Source of the DNA: Marsupella aquatica | Lineage: Eukaryota > Marchantiophyta | Assembly (NCBI GenBank): GCA_973895155.1 | Contig: OZ316894.1 | Location: 9,858,001 to 9,922,000 of the forward strand | Direction: 5' to 3' | Length of the DNA stretch: 64,000 nt | In this document: positions 47,604-58,819 of the stretch, piece after piece | How positions within the stretch are numbered: position 1 is the first letter of the stretch | Layout: each line of letters begins with the position of its first letter | Position numbers and translations under genes: made by a program | The notes under the pieces: generated by a model | Told to the model about the DNA's origin: nothing | What the model saw: only the letters and a program-made list of their open reading frames with translations | Databases searched by the model: none

Positions 47604-50600
47604 GATTGCCGAGCGAAGTGAGGCCCCTCTTTAACAAATTGCTGTCCGCCCGTCCGCAGGGCCCTTGTCCGTAGCAAGAAATCGCACGGAACAGGGTGAT
47701 AACGAAACCGGAGAGGTTCTTAATTATTTTCAGTTGCTTGTTCGACACTAATAACCGGGAGTCGCGATTGGCACAGACAAGTTCAACTGACCTATAGAAG
47801 CAATCATTTCAGAAATTTCAGTAAGTCAAATTCAAAGATCACTGAATGCTGGAAAAACCCGTGCATAGACAGAGTGTTTAGAAAGGTAAGATTTCTGTGC
47901 TGGGCATTGACAAATGCTTATCCCAACCGTAGTAGCGAACGAAAACGAGACACAGTTTTAGTAGACCTAAGAGTTATATGCGGGAGCTTGAGAACATGCT
48001 GCGACCTAGTTGCAAACCACCTGAACGAGACAGTGTTAATTAATAAATACAGCTAAGAAGGTTGCTCTTCGGAGCTGTAACAAAACGCTTCAACCTGCTG
48101 TAGTTGCCGAACAAATTGACGACTCAAACGAGCGCTCCCAGACACCGAGTAAGAGAAGGAAAAGGGCAACAAGAGGCAACCTATCAAAGTTGTGATCTAT
48201 GTTAGAGAAACTCACCAATGACTTGGATGCGCTGCAACGCCTTTGTAGTCGATTGATTGATGTTTGCAACTCCGGCAAAGTCTAGTTTTTTGGAAGAAAA
48301 GTAGACGGGCTCAGTTGCAGAGTCCGTCCATCTCTCTGAAGTGACTCCCCCCTCCTTGGCGCAAGGTCCCCTGTTCAGCCAAGAGATCCGCTTCAATCAG
48401 CAGCTTCACTGTCCGCAGAAAGGGGGCTCAGGTGGCTTGCTTAACTTAAACATCCTAAATCACCAGCTCTGGAAAGAATTGGCTTTTGGAATTTGTTATT
48501 CCAGCCACTATAGATTACATATACAAATTCGCACTCTAGAATTGAAATGTGTGGAAGTGTAAGACTCTCACCTTAGAATAGCCTCACACAAAAGTTGTTG
48601 AGCATGTTGGGGCTCAAAGATGGAACAATGGCTACCGCCCGTTGACGGTGAAGGGCATTCTCGGTTTGGACCTCCTCTCTCCAACCCCTTCTAACCCGCA
48701 CCTCCAAAGTTGATTCGGGAGTTGATTAGCAATAACGTCGCTCCTATGCCAAAGGCACCAAGAATCAAGCCAAAAGAAAGGGTTTAGCAACTTAGGGAGA
48801 GCAATGTAGTGTGCACTGATCAATGACTCAAAGTTGACATCGAACCCTCCATTGCGCTAGCTATTGGCGATTGCCACACAGAGAGCAGCCGTATGTAGCA
48901 AACTGTAATGCAGATACTCCCGTCAAAGGTCGATGCGTCACACTCAGCTTTAGAGGAAGGATAAACAATTGAGCAGCATTGCATTGTGCAAAAATGTTGG
49001 AGAAGCACATTGCTTCCAGGCCCGAGCTCACCTCCTTCCCCTTTCACCACTTCGCAGCTCCTCCAAGAGACATTCACTCAAGGGCACATCACGCAGTTGC
49101 TTGCCCTCCTCAGAAGCTCAACACCACAGCCACCAAAGTTGTCAGCTCCCACTGCAACTGAACAGGTCACTACCAAAAGCCCGCTCCCACCGCAGCTGAA
49201 CAAGTGAGCGACACAAGAGTGGAGGACCTCCGCCAAGCCCAGGGCAGCAGCTCAATGAAACTCAATTTGCAACTCGTCTCACTCTCGCTCTTGCTGCAAA
49301 GAAAAAAAAGCGCAGGTCAAACTCCTTTGTGGCCTCAGTCCCCACCGCTTTCCCCAAGCTATGGACAACTACTAGCAGCTTGCGCTCACAGCATGACATC
49401 CAGGTCTTTAGCCAACTGCACACTGGAAACCGAGAGAAGTGAGCGCAGTCGCGCAAGGCCAAAAAAGACCAAAGTTGAGCCAAAGCAAAACTTTACTAAT
49501 GTATTTACAGTCAAGCATGAGGGCAATCAGGTAAGCAGAAGACCACGCATTCCCGCAAAGAGTTGTAGGTTCTCGTCACTTCCTCGCCTCTGTATAGAAG
49601 GTCGACCGTTGTATCTCGGGTACCCAATGATAGTGGAGATGAATGCAAATAGGCCTCACCAATCGCCAGTCATCCGCGATAAACCTCCCGACAACCTTGC
49701 TCCTATACACCTTAGCACCCGCGTTGTCACCACAGGAAAGACGAATGTAAGATTTAGGGCCCACCTAAACCCTATAGTGAGATTGCAGTCGACAATGGGT
49801 CATATAGCAAAGGTCGAAGCTCCAAGCCCTACGCAATGACATGAAATCCCACCTCCAAAAGCGCTAAATGTATTGACTGAGTGCGATCAGGTGCAAGAGT
49901 CGAGAGCAACTGAGGAAAAGTGCATTATCGGGCGCAAAGTGTTTGGCCTTGGATTCCCTTGCATAAACGTGAAGGAAAACCCTGGTGGTAGCCGTCGACA
50001 CTTTGTGCAATTTTCCTTTACAAAATCCGTTTACCCTAAACATTGAGTCGACTGGAAGGACTCGTTCATAGGCATTCTGCAAGCACCTAACACATTTAGA
50101 CGTAGTTCACAGTTAGGATTAAACGGTAACTAAGACCAAGGGTGCATGCATTTTTTTTTTTGGGGGGGGGGCTTTTAGTTGGGTATTTTGGGTATAGTCA
50201 TTGGGTTAGATAAATATCCTAAGTCACCCAGATGGCAAAAAACAACACCTACCCTTAAACTCACCCTCCTCAAGCATAAACCCTCTAAAACCCATTGGAC
50301 ATTTGGAGTCATTGGCAAAAGAGGGTTAAATGGATGAAGAATGGACCGGGGGGGATGGATGCCGACGATCCAATGGTCCCTAAACCCCCATCCCCTTAAC
50401 ATGCAACCCCCGACCCTTGACATCAAACCGAGTGTTCTTCGGCTGGACAACCCCCTAACCCTAAACCCACACCCCCTTGAGACCGGTACAAATCTACCTT
50501 TGTGCATCTCGGCCTTTTATAGATGGAGTTAGTAATCGATCCCTCCGTAGTCCACCCTCCATGAACCTCACTCCAAAACCTTTTTGGTCACAAATAAGGC

Positions 50601-50730
50601 CATTTATTGAGTTATGCCCCTTGCTATCACCCTCTTTATAGAATTACCCCTCCTCAACATAAGTGAACATTATCCATGATGTGCTAGACTATTCACCGTT
50701 CACAAAGTAGCAAGGTACTTCTCATAGTCT
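47604..50730. other. CACTA interior, right half
   Basis: No recognised gene. A 211-codon plus-strand frame at 49,204-49,839 and its neighbours (48,969-49,207) are rich in S, P, R and T without any domain; I do not call them. A T10G10 run is at about 50,151-50,170. Some of this may be further captured host DNA around SmE. Confidence 0.4.
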
Positions 50731-50997
50731 TTTAGTGAACTATAAAACACTAATAGTCTTTTGTAGTCTTCAACAAAACCGGTGCAATGGGTGCGAGTCG
50801 TTTCAAGTATGGAAAAAGGACTTAGTGGGCTTAGTCCTATAAGGTATGGTCTAAATTGCCCCGGTTTCTACTAGTGAAAGGGGCGAGGCAGGGGTACTCC
50901 ATCCTCACGTCGGGCCTGAGGTAGGGGTATGCCTGACTGCCCACAAATCCCTTGATCCTTCATAATTGATGTATGCCATGCTGCCTAGTGCCCAGGA

Positions 50998-51219
50998 TGT
51001 TGAGCATAGACGACATTCGCAACGGCAAGCCCATGAACCATCCAACGCACAAAAGTCGACACAGAGAGATACGTAGTTCACCTCCATATGAGGCTACATC
51101 CACGGGAACACACAAGAGCTTTACTGCACTCTAGGCCGACCGGCCATACCAAGCATCCACAGCACAAGCTCTCCCTATCTCTCAACTAGCTCCGTAACAA
51201 TGAGCCTAAGTTCCACCAG
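50998..51219 (-). repeat. Truncated Copia LTR fragment, same family as 29-36 kb
   Basis: TGTTGAGCATAGACGAC start and the CCCATGAACCATCCAACG, GGAACACACAAGAG and ACAATGAGCCT blocks in the same order as the intact LTR. It stops abruptly near 51,219, about 200 bp before the LTR end. Confidence 0.85.
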
Positions 51220-51417
51220 GGTCTGGCATCAGCCCTGGCTATATGCACACCAGCACTACCGCTAACATTAGCTAAAGTCCTAACCCGAGTTAGACTAATT
51301 GTGGTTAGCCCCGTGGTTAGCTCATGAGTCACAAGACTAGAGCAATATCTAACACAGGAGTGGAGCCCGTACACAATCTGATCAGTGCCCATGACTCTTG
51401 CCGGACCCCTCATTTTC

Positions 51418-52228
51418 ACCGCACGCTAAATCTACACCGCATTAATGCTCCCGATCTTCTTGGGACCCCGTACACTGCCCGTCCTAGTCCCCGATGTTGC
51501 TGCCCGCTCCGGCCCGAGTTTGCCAGAACATAAACTAATACTCTACCATTTTGTCACCTGCTCCGGCTTGAACAACTTTGTGCCGTCGACTTTGAGTTTA
51601 TGTTCTGGCACCCTTCACTTGCTTTCACCCGCTCCGGCCCAAGTCCCCATTGTTGTTGCTTGCTCCGGCCCAAGTTTGCCATAACATAAACCAATACTCT
51701 ATCATTAATCATGACTCTTATCCAAAGTACTCCCTGAACACTTAGACTCTATTATGAAACAAAGATGACTCCATTGGAAAGAAGTGCTGCCAAAACATGA
51801 ACCACAACTCCATAGAGAAGAAACATTTGGCAGAAGAGCGACCAACACTCTATCAATCATGATTCCTAACCAAAGTACTAGGCTGTACTTCAACACTTAG
51901 ACTTTGTTATGAAGCAAGCACGACTCCCTGACTTTGTTGGACAAAAATGTTGCCGGAACATAAAGCACAACTCCACAAGGAAGAAGTTGATGGCACAAAT
52001 TGATAGGCCTGGAGCGAGCGACAAAAGGTGAAGGGTGCCAAAACATAAACCTAAAGTCAATGGCACAATGTTAATCGGGCCGGAGCGGGTGAAAAAATGA
52101 TAGAGTATTAGCGTATGTTCTGGCAAACTCGGGCCGGAGCGGGCAGCAACATCGGGGACTGGGACGGGCAGTGTATGGGCCCCAGGACGATCAGGGAGCA
52201 TTAACGCGGTGTAGATTTAACGCGCGGT
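51418..52228. mobile_element. Non-autonomous MULE with long terminal inverted repeats
   Basis: 811 bp flanked by a perfect 9-bp duplication, CTCATTTTC (51,409-51,417 and 52,229-52,237), the size made by Mutator-like transposases. The arms begin ACCGCACGCTAAATCTAC (left) and ACCGCGCGTTAAATCTAC (right, reverse complement) and remain alignable for more than 200 bp (CCCCGATGTTGCTGCCCGCT block, TTATGTT(C/T)TGGCACCCTTCA block). The middle also contains partial repeats of the same GCTCCGGCCC motif. No coding capacity. Confidence 0.92.
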
Positions 52229-52301
52229 CTCATTTTCTCACTCACCCAATTGTGCAACACACAGGCCCACTAGCAGCATCCTAATAATACACACTAACTG
52301 G

Positions 52302-52457
52302 CATGTCTTTCCTGGCTATCCCTGGATGACAAGATGTTGTGATGCCGCAAATTCATGTCTTTCCTGGCTATCCCTGGATGACAAGATGTTGTGATGCCGC
52401 AAATTCATGTCTTTCCTGGCTATCCCTGGATGACAAGATGTTGTGATGCCGCAAATT
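52302..52457 (+). repeat. Minisatellite, three copies of a 52-bp unit
   Basis: Unit starts CATGTCTTTCCTGGCTATCC at 52,302, 52,354 and 52,406; copies are almost identical, so expansion is recent. Confidence 0.95.
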
Positions 52458-52710
52458 CAAAGTTACAGTTACCCATTTTGGTCAGCAGCTGCAACACTTT
52501 CTTACGGAAGCCGATTTTGGCCTCCTGCAACTTTTATGGCCATTCCTTGCGGCCAACTCCATTGTACCTCTTTACGGCCGGGCTTTGAGACGCCTTAATA
52601 GAAGCTATTCCATATTTCAGAGTACTCGTGTGTCCTCATTTGAAGTTCTGGCAACTAAAGCTCCGGCCACTCAACCTTGAAACTGGGGTACCATCTAGTG
52701 CTTACAAGTG

Positions 52711-52920
52711 CTTCTAAATCTCGAACCTAAGGGCTAAAGAGAAAGGAAAAGCAACTAAATTCAGAACAACACCATCGCCATGACCACATGTTGGACGTTC
52801 AGATAGTCATTGCGAGTCCTTCTAAATCTTGAACCTAAGGGCTAGAGAGAAAGGAAAAGCAACTAAATTCAGAATGACATCATCGCCATGGTCACAATTT
52901 GGACGTTCAGATAGTCATTC
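52711..52920 (+). repeat. Two-copy tandem duplication, about 107-bp period
   Basis: TTCTAAATCTCGAACCTAAG ... GGACGTTCAGATAGTCATT occurs twice in succession with a handful of differences. Confidence 0.9.
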
Positions 52921-53619
52921 AATTCATTTTCTGGGTGGATACTGTCGCTCTCTCTCGTTCTCGAGGCAGAACCATGCAGTTGCTCGACTTTCTGCCTTCC
53001 ATGGGCAGGGTTTCCCTTCCCCTATCAAGGTACGCACCATTCCTGTGGACTGTACGTGAAACTATTAAGGTAAAAAGTTCTAGTTGTGTTCAAGTTAAAT
53101 ACACCATAGCCCTGAGGAAACTGCAAGCTAGCACGCCATAAATGTACGTCAACTTGTTCACTGCACATTATAAACATTGCTTTGAACAGCTTTTATTGCT
53201 TTTTTTGGTTACAATTTAGACATATTTATAATCAAAACTGAAAGTGTACAGTCATCGAAGAAACACAGACAAGCTTTCCTTCTCTAGACAGACACTGATA
53301 AGACTCATTGTGTACTGCACCCTTTCCTGGCTGTCTTCAAACTTAATTACCCAACATTCAGTCACTATTGCTCACTCTGTATACATATATGGGGGATGCC
53401 AAAACTCAGACTATAACCTTATCGAACTCCTTCCCAAAATGTATCATTGAAGCAAGGCTATGTGTGTCAAATATATATGATTATTTGACACTTGGCCAAT
53501 CCTTGAAGAATTGAAACTCTGTGATCGAGTATTCTATTTTCTTTCAATGCTGCATGTCTCCCACCTCGATTGCAGCTCAACAAGGCAATCGTCCCTCCAG
53601 GCTACCAGTAAGTTCTCGA
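52921..53619. other. 3' flank of SURNod19 gene 2
   Basis: Contains the block at 53,105-53,180 shared, inverted relative to the gene order, with the 3' flank of gene 1 near 23,135. No gene of its own recognised. Confidence 0.5.
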
Positions 53620-56311
53620 TCATGCTCCTACCCGCAAGCGTTCATAGTACTCTGGCTCGCTTTTCTTCTTCTTAAGGTGATATGCGACTATAGCGGCGAT
53701 CAGGACTACAGCAGATACGAGGGCTGCAGCAAAGAGCATCCAATTTTTGCCAGAGCCATCCTGCACAGACCAAGATGCAAGAAAGCGTGCAATATCTATT
53801 AGTTGAAACCAGAATTAGAATGCTGCAAAAATCGCAGCAGTTCTGATAACCCTAGCATTTTGCTTCAAATTTCCATCAAGACCCCGATGATCTTGCAGAT
53901 TAGTCGACATGAATTAAAGTGTGGCGTACTTCCAATCGATCTGATTGTCTTCTTGGACTCTCTAACGCTCTCACTCCAATTCATCGCACACTTTGAAGTT
54001 AATTCTACTTTGTTTACTTTGAAGCCCGCTTTGAAGTTTTGTAGTAATTTAATGATAGGCACATCAAGGGTACAATGGTAAAGAATGGTAGTAGTCAGAA
54101 AGTTTGAAGACATTCCATGGACATTTAAAGTTTCGTTTTAGTTGAATAATTCGCGTGACAAGGATGGTAGTAGAGAGTTTGAGGGCCTTCTATGCACCTT
54201 TGAAGTTTCCTCGTAATTGAATGATAGGCATGCTGAGGATGGTAGAAGAGAGTCTGAGGGTTTTCTATAGACAATCTGAATAGCAATCTGAGGATGGTCG
54301 GTAAATTTCCAACGTGAATTGCAACTCATTCACTGACCTGTGGCGCTGCGGGCAGAAGTGAGCTTGTGGATTCGTCAATAAGGATATAGAACAAGCCCAT
54401 GACACCGGTGTGCCGGTCTTCGTTGTTGTACCAGGACGTCAGCCTCAACCCTTCTCCTCCTCTTACTTTCACTTGCCCAGGGGTAGGATAGCAAGTGCTC
54501 ATTCCCACAATGTATCCAGCTTCATTGCCTGCCTCGCTCCCGTTCCCATAAGTGGGCATCGATGAGCAAATCTCCGAACCGTCCTATTGATCACAACGAT
54601 GATTCAAACTTAACAATGATGATCGAATGGCGAGATCGATTCAAACCCCCCAGCCAAAAAACTGCAGGTTCGGCTCCAAGACCTGTAAGGAATTCTTGTC
54701 CAGAAAGCTAGGCATATATCAATCGTTCTACTTTACATATCGGGAATATCCTGTCCGAACACAGTTTTGAGGTGTAGGCTTTCATTCAACGAAGAATATA
54801 ATTCAACCGTAGAAGTAAAGAGATCGTACCGAATTGTAAAGAGTCGACCCAATACCTCCAGCATGTTGATGCGCCACACCGTATATTACATCCCCACCGT
54901 GAGGTAAGAAGTTAGTACTCTCTAAGTTGTAGATGCAGGAGGCTTCTCCTTCAGCACACTTTGGCACGGTGTACTCAACCTGTGCAAGACGTGCAGTAGA
55001 TATATATACTCGATCAGTTACCTTCAAAGTTGAATGATCACGATTGGTACAAATTTGTCATTCTACTCTAATAATAATATTTCGTGTCCAAAATCAAGGT
55101 GGCCTTCGTGAGACGAACCGGAAATTAAAGCAGAGTTGGGGCGAATGAGTGCTGATGAAACAGAGCCTCTCTCGATCATTATTTTCCCCGCATAACAACA
55201 AGAAGAAAGAAATGCAATGCCAATGGACTTGAAGAAACATGGCTGACTAGGTGCTAAATTTTGCTAGTTGCATATATACGATTCCAAGTCACTCATGACT
55301 TGGAACTGACTTGGGACTTGGAACCGAGCTGAATTTAGTCAGGAATGCTTTAGAATCCCATTGGAAGTTGAGTCTCAACACGAAGAGCCAAGAGCGAGAT
55401 TCAATTTGACTTATGAAAAACTTCTGAGCTACGGATAATGGACTCAGAAAAGCCAAGGTAAGACTGAGTCTAAATTGCAAGAATGAGATTCAAGACTGAT
55501 TAATTGCACTCACCCAACACTTGTCTGCGCCACTGACAGTGGTCCTCTCATCCGTGACATCGAAGATATAAACTTTCACGGGAACAACATCCGACGACAT
55601 TTCGACCCAGTTGACGTAGTACTCCATGAACAAGGTCCTCCTCGGGCCCTCGTAGTCCGGGTGCACAACACAGTGCGTTTCATCGTAGCAGCATTCCAGC
55701 CCACCCGGATAATCCTCTGGGATGGGATGGTCATGTTCGCCAGACGGGTCCACGGTAACGTTGTAAAGCTCGCACACGCACTCTGTGCATCCCCTCTTGT
55801 CCACGGCGCCCCGAGTGTCGATGGCATGGATGTTGAGTTCCCATATCTCTTCGTATCCCTCGGGTACGCTCTCTGGGTTGCCAACCTCGATACCGTAGGG
55901 GGCTGGAATGTCGGTCGCAGTGTGTCGGGTCTCGGAGCCCAGCCCATACATTTGGTCAAGGTTTCCAGTGTCGCAAACTCCCCAGTTGGATGCGCGGACG
56001 GGCTCCCGGAGACCTGTGCTGGACGTGGGCGTGTAGTAGCGATGAACTGCCCAGTGATGGAGGTAGGTTTCGTGAAGAGGAACGGGAACTCCATCCTCAT
56101 CCACGACCTGACCGTTGAAGCTGCGAAGCGCGATGTGGCCCTTTGGCATCTCCATGGGTAAGTACTTGTCACAAACGTCCCCCGGGCCCAGTGTGAAGGG
56201 TATCGATCTGAAAGTCTTCGTGTAGAGCGTTTCTGCTGCAGAAGCGCCACCCAGGAAAATCATGGCGCACGCGAGCACCAGTGCAGCAGCTCTGAGCATG
56301 GTTGTCGCCAT
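53620..56311 (-). CDS. SURNod19 family protein, gene 2 (four exons, intact)
   Basis: Exons: 56,311-55,514; 54,979-54,830; 54,583-54,338; 53,760-53,620; all introns phase 0, same positions as gene 1. I start at the ATG at 56,311 (MATTMLRAA), which aligns with the start of copy 3; the frame is open further upstream but that part is not conserved. The 444-residue product has a signal peptide (~1-25), the conserved extracellular domain with ETYLHHWAVHRYY, ECVCELYN, ECCYDETHC, GVAHQHAGGIGS and HTGVMGLFYIL, a C-terminal transmembrane helix (FAAALVSAVVLIAAIVA) and a KKKK tail ending in a tyrosine-containing EPEYYERL motif. A TATA-like run is at about 56,515-56,525 on the minus strand. It is closer to copy 3 than to copy 1. 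Confidence 0.92.
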
Positions 56312-57507
56312 CTTCGCTTCTGGTACTTTCAGTGCAAATTGCATGAATTCTTCAAGCAAAGAACAAATGATTGTTCTCTCCAACAGTCGATTCAAAACAT
56401 TGAAGCGGCTCAATCAGATGAGGTCGAGTGCCGTTCAATGTGTACTTCCTCGTTCTGTGGGAGCCGATTCATGTCCCTGACACCAATGACTGATTTCTTT
56501 CTTTCCCAGTGATACATATATATACTTGTTCCTAAAGTTCGCTTGCTCACCAATCTTACTGTAATGTTCCTTTCTGTTGCTCACAATCTTACTGTATAAT
56601 TGCTAAGTATGCCAAGAGAAGCTAGAGTAAGGGCTTTGGTCTAGAAGCGTCGCATAGACCGTGACTGCAGCCTAACATAGAAGCTTCACTCTAAACTTTG
56701 ACTCTAGATTCCCATAGATGCTTCTCACTAGACCGTGACCCCGACCGTGACTCTAGCCAGGTTGGTGTAGAAACCGCTGCGGATCGAGGTGCGGATGGGA
56801 AATGGATGGAACCCTTTTTCTTCTCACCAATTTTCTTTTTCTTCTGACTGGCTGGCTAGTGAAACAGAAGAGGAAGCAACCCGGAAAGGGCCATTCGTCT
56901 CTAGATATTGTTGCTACGGTCTGTAAGATAAGATGTTTGTTAAAGAGCAGTAGGGAGACGGGTACAGTTGGATGCAATTTTGAGTCATCCGTAACAATTG
57001 CGATTCAGTGAAATCGTACGTCGAATTTCGGGCTCAACGTACATTTTCGTTTCTAATCTATTGGAAAATAGATTACTGAGTGGCCATTGCGGCGAGATGG
57101 CATATTAAAGAGAGTCATCGCACTAGAAGAACGGAGAAAATTGAGAAATACCGATTGGGATTTCTAGGAGTCTGCAGCAATTGCGTCTGACTGGTGGTTA
57201 CAGTCTCTAAACGTCCGTATGTGTACACGGCTATTTACCGCAGAGTGGTGAGTGGATTCAACCGCCACATCCAATTAATGTAGATATAGCAGAGTGGTTA
57301 GTGGATTCAACCCGCCGCAGCTGGCCGAGAGTACTAAACTGGACACTGGCTGGAACCCTTGCCCTCCATATACAGGTCATTTTTAAACCAAGCGTGTAAA
57401 CAGTCTTACCAGAGCACAATTTAATGTTTGGATGTAGTATGCGAGTTGCAGAGGTCCATGGGAGCTCCTTGAAAGACCTCGCGGTCCATCCGGCATTAGT
57501 TTCGTCA
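56312..57507. promoter_or_regulatory. Promoter side of gene 2
   Basis: Contains the block shared with the upstream regions of the other copies (near 56,440-56,480, minus), repeated CACAATCTTACTGTA units near 56,560-56,600 (found inverted near 60,895-60,970 upstream of gene 3) and a GAAGCTTC palindrome at 56,680-56,687. No gene recognised. Confidence 0.55.
56680..56687. promoter_or_regulatory. GAAGCTTC palindrome, heat-shock-element-like, gene 2 side
   Basis: Perfect GAAnnTTC core, the minimal binding unit of heat-shock transcription factors, about 370 bp upstream of the gene 2 ATG. A degenerate neighbour, GATGCTTC, follows at about 56,718. Confidence 0.45.
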
Positions 57508-58690
57508 ATTATGAGAAGAAAAACCCAACCAGGGAATGCGAAATTATATGAACTGGGCGGTGAATTAACTGGGAATTCAGGCTTGCTTGGGGAAGGCAAA
57601 GATAGCACCAGCCGTCAGAACAATCAATGTGCTTTACCCATTTGAGCCTTCGATCCGCTGAAGGGTCGAGTCTGCTGACGAAGAGTAGGGTAGATGCGAT
57701 ACATGGGGAGGTTTCAATTTGCTTTCCATTTGAACGAAATTGCCTTGATTGGCACCAGATAAAGCGACGTGATTGACAAAACGGGCGGCAACACGTAACT
57801 TAGCAGAAAGTGCTACATCAACTAAAAGATGGACGATAAAAGCATCGATATATCGTTCGAACCACTACTCGACTGCTTCTGCCGTCATCGATCAACGCAA
57901 GCTACCATCACCATGGTCGTATTGGTCACTGCAGGTCCATGGGTGTCCACAGTCAACAGGGTCAATCTGGCATCGCTGTGATCTCGACGGGTGTAGGGAA
58001 AAAGATATTGTGGCAACTCTCAAGTTTTCCTGACCGCTCCTAGAGCGCTTGCACCTTCAGCAAAGCGAGAATACGTGTGACTGCCGCTTGAACGGTCAGC
58101 AAACTTAAGGAATAATATGTGGAACTCCCGATCACAAATCGAAGCTGAGCTTGAAACTCTCAGTTGCCATGTAATTAAACGAAACTACATCGATGAGAAA
58201 TATCTCCTATCCCTCTGTTTCCTCCTTCATTCTGGACGTATAACTTCCCATATTTACGTACATACATAGCAAAAAGACCCAACTACACTGTAAGCTGATC
58301 GAAGGGGGTACGGGCTTCCCATGCCTCCTATGATCCGGTCGCTCTCCGTCAGTTCTTCTTCGTTTCTCAAAAAGAATACGCTGGCATTATTTGTTCTAAT
58401 TTTTCTTAAAGAATGCATAATTCAGTCGAACGTATAGTCAATCACTCTACTTTATTTCTTAGTATTTTCAAGGAGAATAGTACATTGAGTTTGTTAAGTC
58501 AATAGTGCTGGACTCCATTTTTTCTCATGTTTCAAAAAGATGAGGTTGAACAGTCAGTTATGAGAAGAAAATCCCAACCAGGGAATGCGAGATTATACGA
58601 ACTGGGATTCCAGGCTTGCTTGGAGAAGGGAAAGAAAACCCAGCCCATGAGAATAAGCGGTGGCTGCTGTGCCTTAGACATTTGAGCCTG
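57508..58690. repeat. Duplicated intergenic block between genes 2 and 3
   Basis: A ~130-bp block (ATGAGAAGAAAAACCCAACC ... GGCTTGCTTGG ... CATTTGAGCCT) at 57,508-57,645 recurs at 58,559-58,690, and the following CTCAGTTG(C/G)CATGTAA(T/G) ... ATCGATGAGAAATATC block at 58,150-58,210 recurs at 58,765-58,820. The frames across it are not conserved between copies, so it is not a gene. Confidence 0.65.
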
Positions 58691-58819
58691 CCGCTGTAGG
58701 CAATGCTAACTACGATCATCATCGTGGCAATGGTCGACCATGGTGGTAATGATCAAAAGCTGAGCCTAAACCTCTCAGTTGGCATGTAAGAAAATAAAAC
58801 ACATCAATGAGAAATATCA

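Larger units (their letters stand above)
41942..50876 (-). mobile_element. CACTA (En/Spm) transposon with TNPA-like gene and captured SmE, no visible Tnp2
   Basis: Bounded by CACTAGTAGAAACCGGGG at 41,942 and its exact reverse complement ending at 50,876; nine further bases (ATTTAGACC) match after a 2-base mismatch. A 3-bp AAA duplication flanks it. Both ends have subterminal repeats of the AGTCCTTTATAG/AGTCGTTT/AGTCTTTT type (left 42,010-42,260; right 50,730-50,840). The 8.9-kb interior holds a spliced TNPA-like gene near the left end and an SmE fragment, but I find no Tnp2/TNPD transposase frame, so the copy is probably non-autonomous. Confidence 0.9.

Noticed and set aside
49204-49839. 211-codon plus-strand frame in the CACTA interior
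   Set aside because: Low-complexity S/P/R/T composition, no domain, and overlapping frames on both strands equally open; no support as a gene.
52302-52457. CRISPR-like spacing of three repeats
   Set aside because: The whole 52-bp unit repeats with no variable spacers; it is a plain minisatellite.
57258-57645. Overlapping frames on both strands in the 57.3-57.6 kb block
   Set aside because: The block is duplicated at 58.56-58.69 kb, but neither frame is conserved in the second copy.
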